DNA of 64,000 bases, taken from positions 10,898 through 74,897 of the forward strand of contig DATBDE010000149.1 in assembly GCA_036270095.1 (NCBI GenBank). The letters are read 5' to 3'. Below are positions 61,916 through 64,000 of this stretch, piece by piece. A program made the translations under genes and the position numbers. The notes under the pieces were generated by a model. It saw only the letters and a program-made list of their open reading frames with translations. It was not told the DNA's origin and made no database searches. The stretch's first letter is position 1. The number at the start of each line of letters is the position of its first letter. The stretch comes from DATBDE01 sp036270095 (GTDB lineage: Bacteria; Actinomycetota; Thermoleophilia; Solirubrobacterales; Solirubrobacteraceae).

Positions 61916-62554
61916 GTGAGCGCCGAGCAGGTCCTGCCCGAGGTCGCCACTGTCCACTGGCGGCAGCGGGTCGACGCGGACAAGCTCGTTCGCGACGCGC
62001 GGCTGTGGACGGTCACGACGACCGCCCACGTGGTGCCTTTCGTCGCGGTGGCGGGGACGATGGTCGCGCTGCAGCCGCTGGCGGCGCCGGTCTCGGCCAT
62101 CGCGCTCGCGCACGCGTGGATCATTCCCGAGCTCTACGCCCAGCGCGGGGCCAACGTGGTGCGCCCGCGCCGCAAGGGCGACGTCGCCGCCGAGGACCGC
62201 GCGGTCGGCTTCCTGGGCGACCTCGTCGACCACGAGGCACGCGAGCTGCACGCGCGCACCGGCCTCGTGCTCGAGGAGGGCAGCCTGGGCATCTGGCTGA
62301 TGGGGGAGGCGGGAGCGCTGCTCGTGCGCCGCGGCAGCAAGCGGGTGTACTGCTACTGCGTGCGCGCGTCCGACCCCGACCTGCCCTCGGGCGACCGCAT
62401 CGCCCACCTGCTGTTGGCGCTGCGCGCCGACGAGCAGGGCTTCGCCACCGTGGCCAACCTGGCCTTCAGCGGCGCGCGGTGGCGCGTGCGCCGCCGGCTC
62501 GAGCCCCAGCTGCGCCCGGCGCTGGACGCGGCCGTCCGGCGCGCTTATGACTAG
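61916..62554 (+). CDS. Membrane-associated protein of unknown function
   Basis: A 212-residue protein starting at GTG 61916, seven bases after the previous stop. Two hydrophobic segments near residues 33-70 (TTAHVVPFVAVAGTMVAL; LAAPVSAIALAHAWIIPELYA) are followed by a soluble domain with GDLVDHEARELHARTGLVLEEGSLGIWLMGEAGALLVRRG and YCYCVRASDPDLPSGDRIAHLLLALRADE, shown in part. No family is recognised. Confidence 0.65.
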   Translation: MSAEQVLPEVATVHWRQRVDADKLVRDARLWTVTTTAHVVPFVAVAGTMVALQPLAAPVSAIALAHAWIIPELYAQRGANVVRPRRKGDVAAEDRAVGFLGDLVDHEARELHARTGLVLEEGSLGIWLMGEAGALLVRRGSKRVYCYCVRASDPDLPSGDRIAHLLLALRADEQGFATVANLAFSGARWRVRRRLEPQLRPALDAAVRRAYD

Positions 62555-62581
62555 CTGAGGCCGCTCTGTACCCTTCAGAGC

Positions 62582-62782
62582 ATGGAGGGCACACCTCACA
62601 ACGAGTCACAGTCACGCGGCTCGTCGCTGCTCATGAAGGCGCTCGCCGTCGCGGTGCTGCTCGTGGTGGCCTGGATCGCGATCAAGGTCATCATCGGCAT
62701 CGTCTCCAGCATCTTCTGGATCGTGCTGGCGGTCGTCGTCGTGTTCGCCGTCATCTGGGCAGTGGTCACCCTGCGGAGTTGA
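62582..62782 (+). CDS. Small two-helix membrane protein (66 aa)
   Basis: A 66-residue protein: a polar N-terminus (EGTPHNESQSRGSS), then nearly continuous hydrophobic sequence (LMKALAVAVLLVVAWIAI; IFWIVLAVVVVFAVIWAV) forming two membrane helices separated by VIIGIVSS. It ends TLRS. Common type of small actinobacterial membrane protein; function unknown. Separate from the preceding gene by 27 bases. Confidence 0.62.
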   Translation: MEGTPHNESQSRGSSLLMKALAVAVLLVVAWIAIKVIIGIVSSIFWIVLAVVVVFAVIWAVVTLRS

Positions 62783-62789
62783 CCCGCGC

Positions 62790-63053
62790 GTGGAGGGCCT
62801 GGCCTACCTGGTCATCGCCTTCTCGTTCGGGCTGGCGGGCGGGATCATCGGCAAGCTCAAGGGCTCGTCCTTCTTCATCTGGTTCCTGGTGTCTGCGTGC
62901 GTGCCCTTCCTCGGCCTGGTCGCGGCGGCGCTGTACCGCAACGAGTACAACATCCCGCACCGGAAGTGCCCGACGTGCGGGCGGGTGGTGCCGGTCCACG
63001 ACGCCTTGTGCACGCGGTGCGGGACCGAGCTGGAGTACCCCGCAGCGGGCTGA
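62790..63053 (+). CDS. Small membrane protein with a zinc ribbon
   Basis: An 87-residue protein (GTG 62790): two helices (LAYLVIAFSFGLAGGIIG; FFIWFLVSACVPFLGLVAAALY) followed by a cytoplasmic tail with CPTCGRVVPVHDALCTRCGTE, a C-x2-C-x11-C-x2-C zinc ribbon. Similar double-helix plus zinc-ribbon proteins are widespread and mostly uncharacterised. It lies 7 bases after the previous small membrane protein and 54 bases before ilvB. Confidence 0.72.
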   Translation: MEGLAYLVIAFSFGLAGGIIGKLKGSSFFIWFLVSACVPFLGLVAAALYRNEYNIPHRKCPTCGRVVPVHDALCTRCGTELEYPAAG

Positions 63054-63107
63054 ATCCCCGCTACTCTCGGTCTTTCCGTCCCTCCGGAAGCAAGGAGCTC
63101 ATCCCTC

Positions 63108-64000
63108 ATGCGTGCCGTCGACGCCCTGATCGAATGCCTAAAGGCCGAGGGCGTCGAGGTCGTATTCGGTCTTCCCGGCGGGGCGAACCTCCCCACCTAC
63201 GACGCCTTCTACGACGGCGGCATCAAGCACATCCTCGTCCGCCACGAGCAGGGCGGGGGGCACGCCGCCGAGGGGTACGCGAAGGCGACCGGCAACGTCG
63301 GGGTGGCCCTGGGCACGAGCGGCCCGGGCGCGACCAACCTGGTCACCGCCATCACCGACGCGATGATGGACTCGGTCCCGACCGTGTTCCTCACCGGCCA
63401 GGTGCGGACTGAGCTCCTGGGCACGGACGGTTTCCAGGAGGCGGACACGATCGGCATCACCATGCCGATCGTCAAGCACTCGTTCATGATTCAGCACCCG
63501 CTGGAGCTGCCGCGCACGCTGCACGAGGCGTTCCACATCGCGCGCTCGGGTCGGCCGGGGCCGGTCGTGGTCGACATCCCGCAGGACCTGTCGAAGGCGG
63601 AGATCACCTACGAGCCCGTGACCGACGTCCACCTGCCCGGCTACCAGCCGACCACGGATGGCAACCAGAAGCAGATCCGGCTGGCGGCCAAGGCGCTCGC
63701 CAACTCGCGTCGGCCGGTGATCTACGCCGGCGGTGGCGTTGTCAGCGCCAACGCGTCGGCCGAGCTAACCGAGCTTGGGACCGTCGACCGCTTTCCCGTC
63801 ACGTGCACGGTGATGGGGCTCGGTGGGTTCCCCGCGCCCCACGAGCACTGGCTGGGGATGCTCGGCATGCACGGGACGCGCACCGCCAACTACGCGATGG
63901 ACAACGCCGATCTGATCGTCAACGTCGGCGCCCGCTTCGACGATCGGATCACGGGCAAGCTCTCCGAGTTCGCGCCTCGAGCCAAGTTCGTCCATATCGA
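63108..64000 (+). CDS. ilvB: Acetolactate synthase large subunit, N-terminal part (runs off window)
   Basis: The first 297 codons of a ThDP-dependent enzyme. RHEQGGGHAAEGYAKATGNVGV holds the catalytic glutamate E47 that activates ThDP; TSGPGATNLVTAITDAMMDSVP and ITGQV-like FLTGQV belong to the N-terminal Pyr domain; the FAD-binding middle domain begins near residue 190 (AAKALANSRRPVIYAGGGV). AAGGAG lies ten bases before ATG 63108. It makes acetolactate for valine and leucine. Other ThDP enzymes are possible, but the motifs favour acetohydroxyacid synthase. Confidence 0.92.
   Translation, partial: MRAVDALIECLKAEGVEVVFGLPGGANLPTYDAFYDGGIKHILVRHEQGGGHAAEGYAKATGNVGVALGTSGPGATNLVTAITDAMMDSVPTVFLTGQVRTELLGTDGFQEADTIGITMPIVKHSFMIQHPLELPRTLHEAFHIARSGRPGPVVVDIPQDLSKAEITYEPVTDVHLPGYQPTTDGNQKQIRLAAKALANSRRPVIYAGGGVVSANASAELTELGTVDRFPVTCTVMGLGGFPAPHEHWLGMLGMHGTRTANYAMDNADLIVNVGARFDDRITGKLSEFAPRAKFVHI

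Overview
The window is GC-rich, gene-dense chromosomal DNA (nearly every third codon position is G or C, GTG and TTG starts are common, and start/stop overlaps of the ATGA or GTGA type recur). Gene order and content point to a high-GC actinobacterium: infC-rpmI-rplT followed by a SpoU methyltransferase, pheST and argCJBD; DnaE1 with a PHP domain; GatCAB; and very large AftD-like (DUF3367-type) membrane glycosyltransferases. The class Thermoleophilia (Solirubrobacterales) is my best guess, made from memory of that group's proteins and not from a database search. No rRNA, tRNA, CRISPR array, phage or transposase gene was recognised.

Layout. (1) 1-15.3 kb is a core block on the plus strand: end of thrS, infC-rpmI-rplT with a terminator, a TrmH/SpoU-type RNA methyltransferase, pheS-pheT, argC-argJ-argB-argD-argG, a 56-residue membrane peptide and dnaE. 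Most junctions overlap by 1-16 bases, so much of it is probably co-transcribed. (2) 15.4-21.3 kb: two paralogous exported proteins, a proline-rich membrane protein with a discoidin-like end, endonuclease IV facing gltX with only 9 bases between their start codons, a HDOD-LuxR fusion regulator and an Rrf2 regulator. (3) 21.3-50.7 kb is a long envelope/exopolysaccharide region of mixed strand: an acyltransferase-3 protein, several GT-C-like polytopic proteins, two secreted clan GH-A-like glycoside hydrolases, an O-antigen-ligase-like polymerase, a GT4 glycosyltransferase, an ASST-like secreted protein, a methyltransferase plus a condensation-type acyltransferase, and two tandem ~1450-residue AftD-like proteins. 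One exported-protein gene here carries two apparent frameshifts. A cysteine synthase gene is embedded in the region. (4) 50.7-64 kb returns to housekeeping: an exported protein, cysE, a chagasin-type inhibitor, a queuosine-salvage protein facing a PcrA/UvrD helicase, two arrestin-like small proteins, folD, gatC-gatA-gatB, an isolated voltage-sensor-like membrane protein, several small membrane proteins and the start of an acetolactate synthase large-subunit gene that runs off the end.

How the genes fit together. Translation (ThrS, IF3, L35, L20, PheST, GltX, GatCAB, an RNA methyltransferase, possible queuine salvage) and arginine synthesis dominate the core. GltX plus GatCAB suggests Gln-tRNA and/or Asn-tRNA made by amidation. 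CysE and CysK together give the two-step serine to cysteine route although they lie 22 kb apart. The middle region looks like a machine for building and remodelling a surface glycan.

The most unusual sequence signal is a 59-base palindromic element (28-base arms, 3-base centre) present twice: once between genes at 51630-51688 as a perfect inverted repeat, and once at 2248-2306 inside the coding frame of the RNA methyltransferase, where it adds about 20 residues between two catalytic motifs without breaking the frame.
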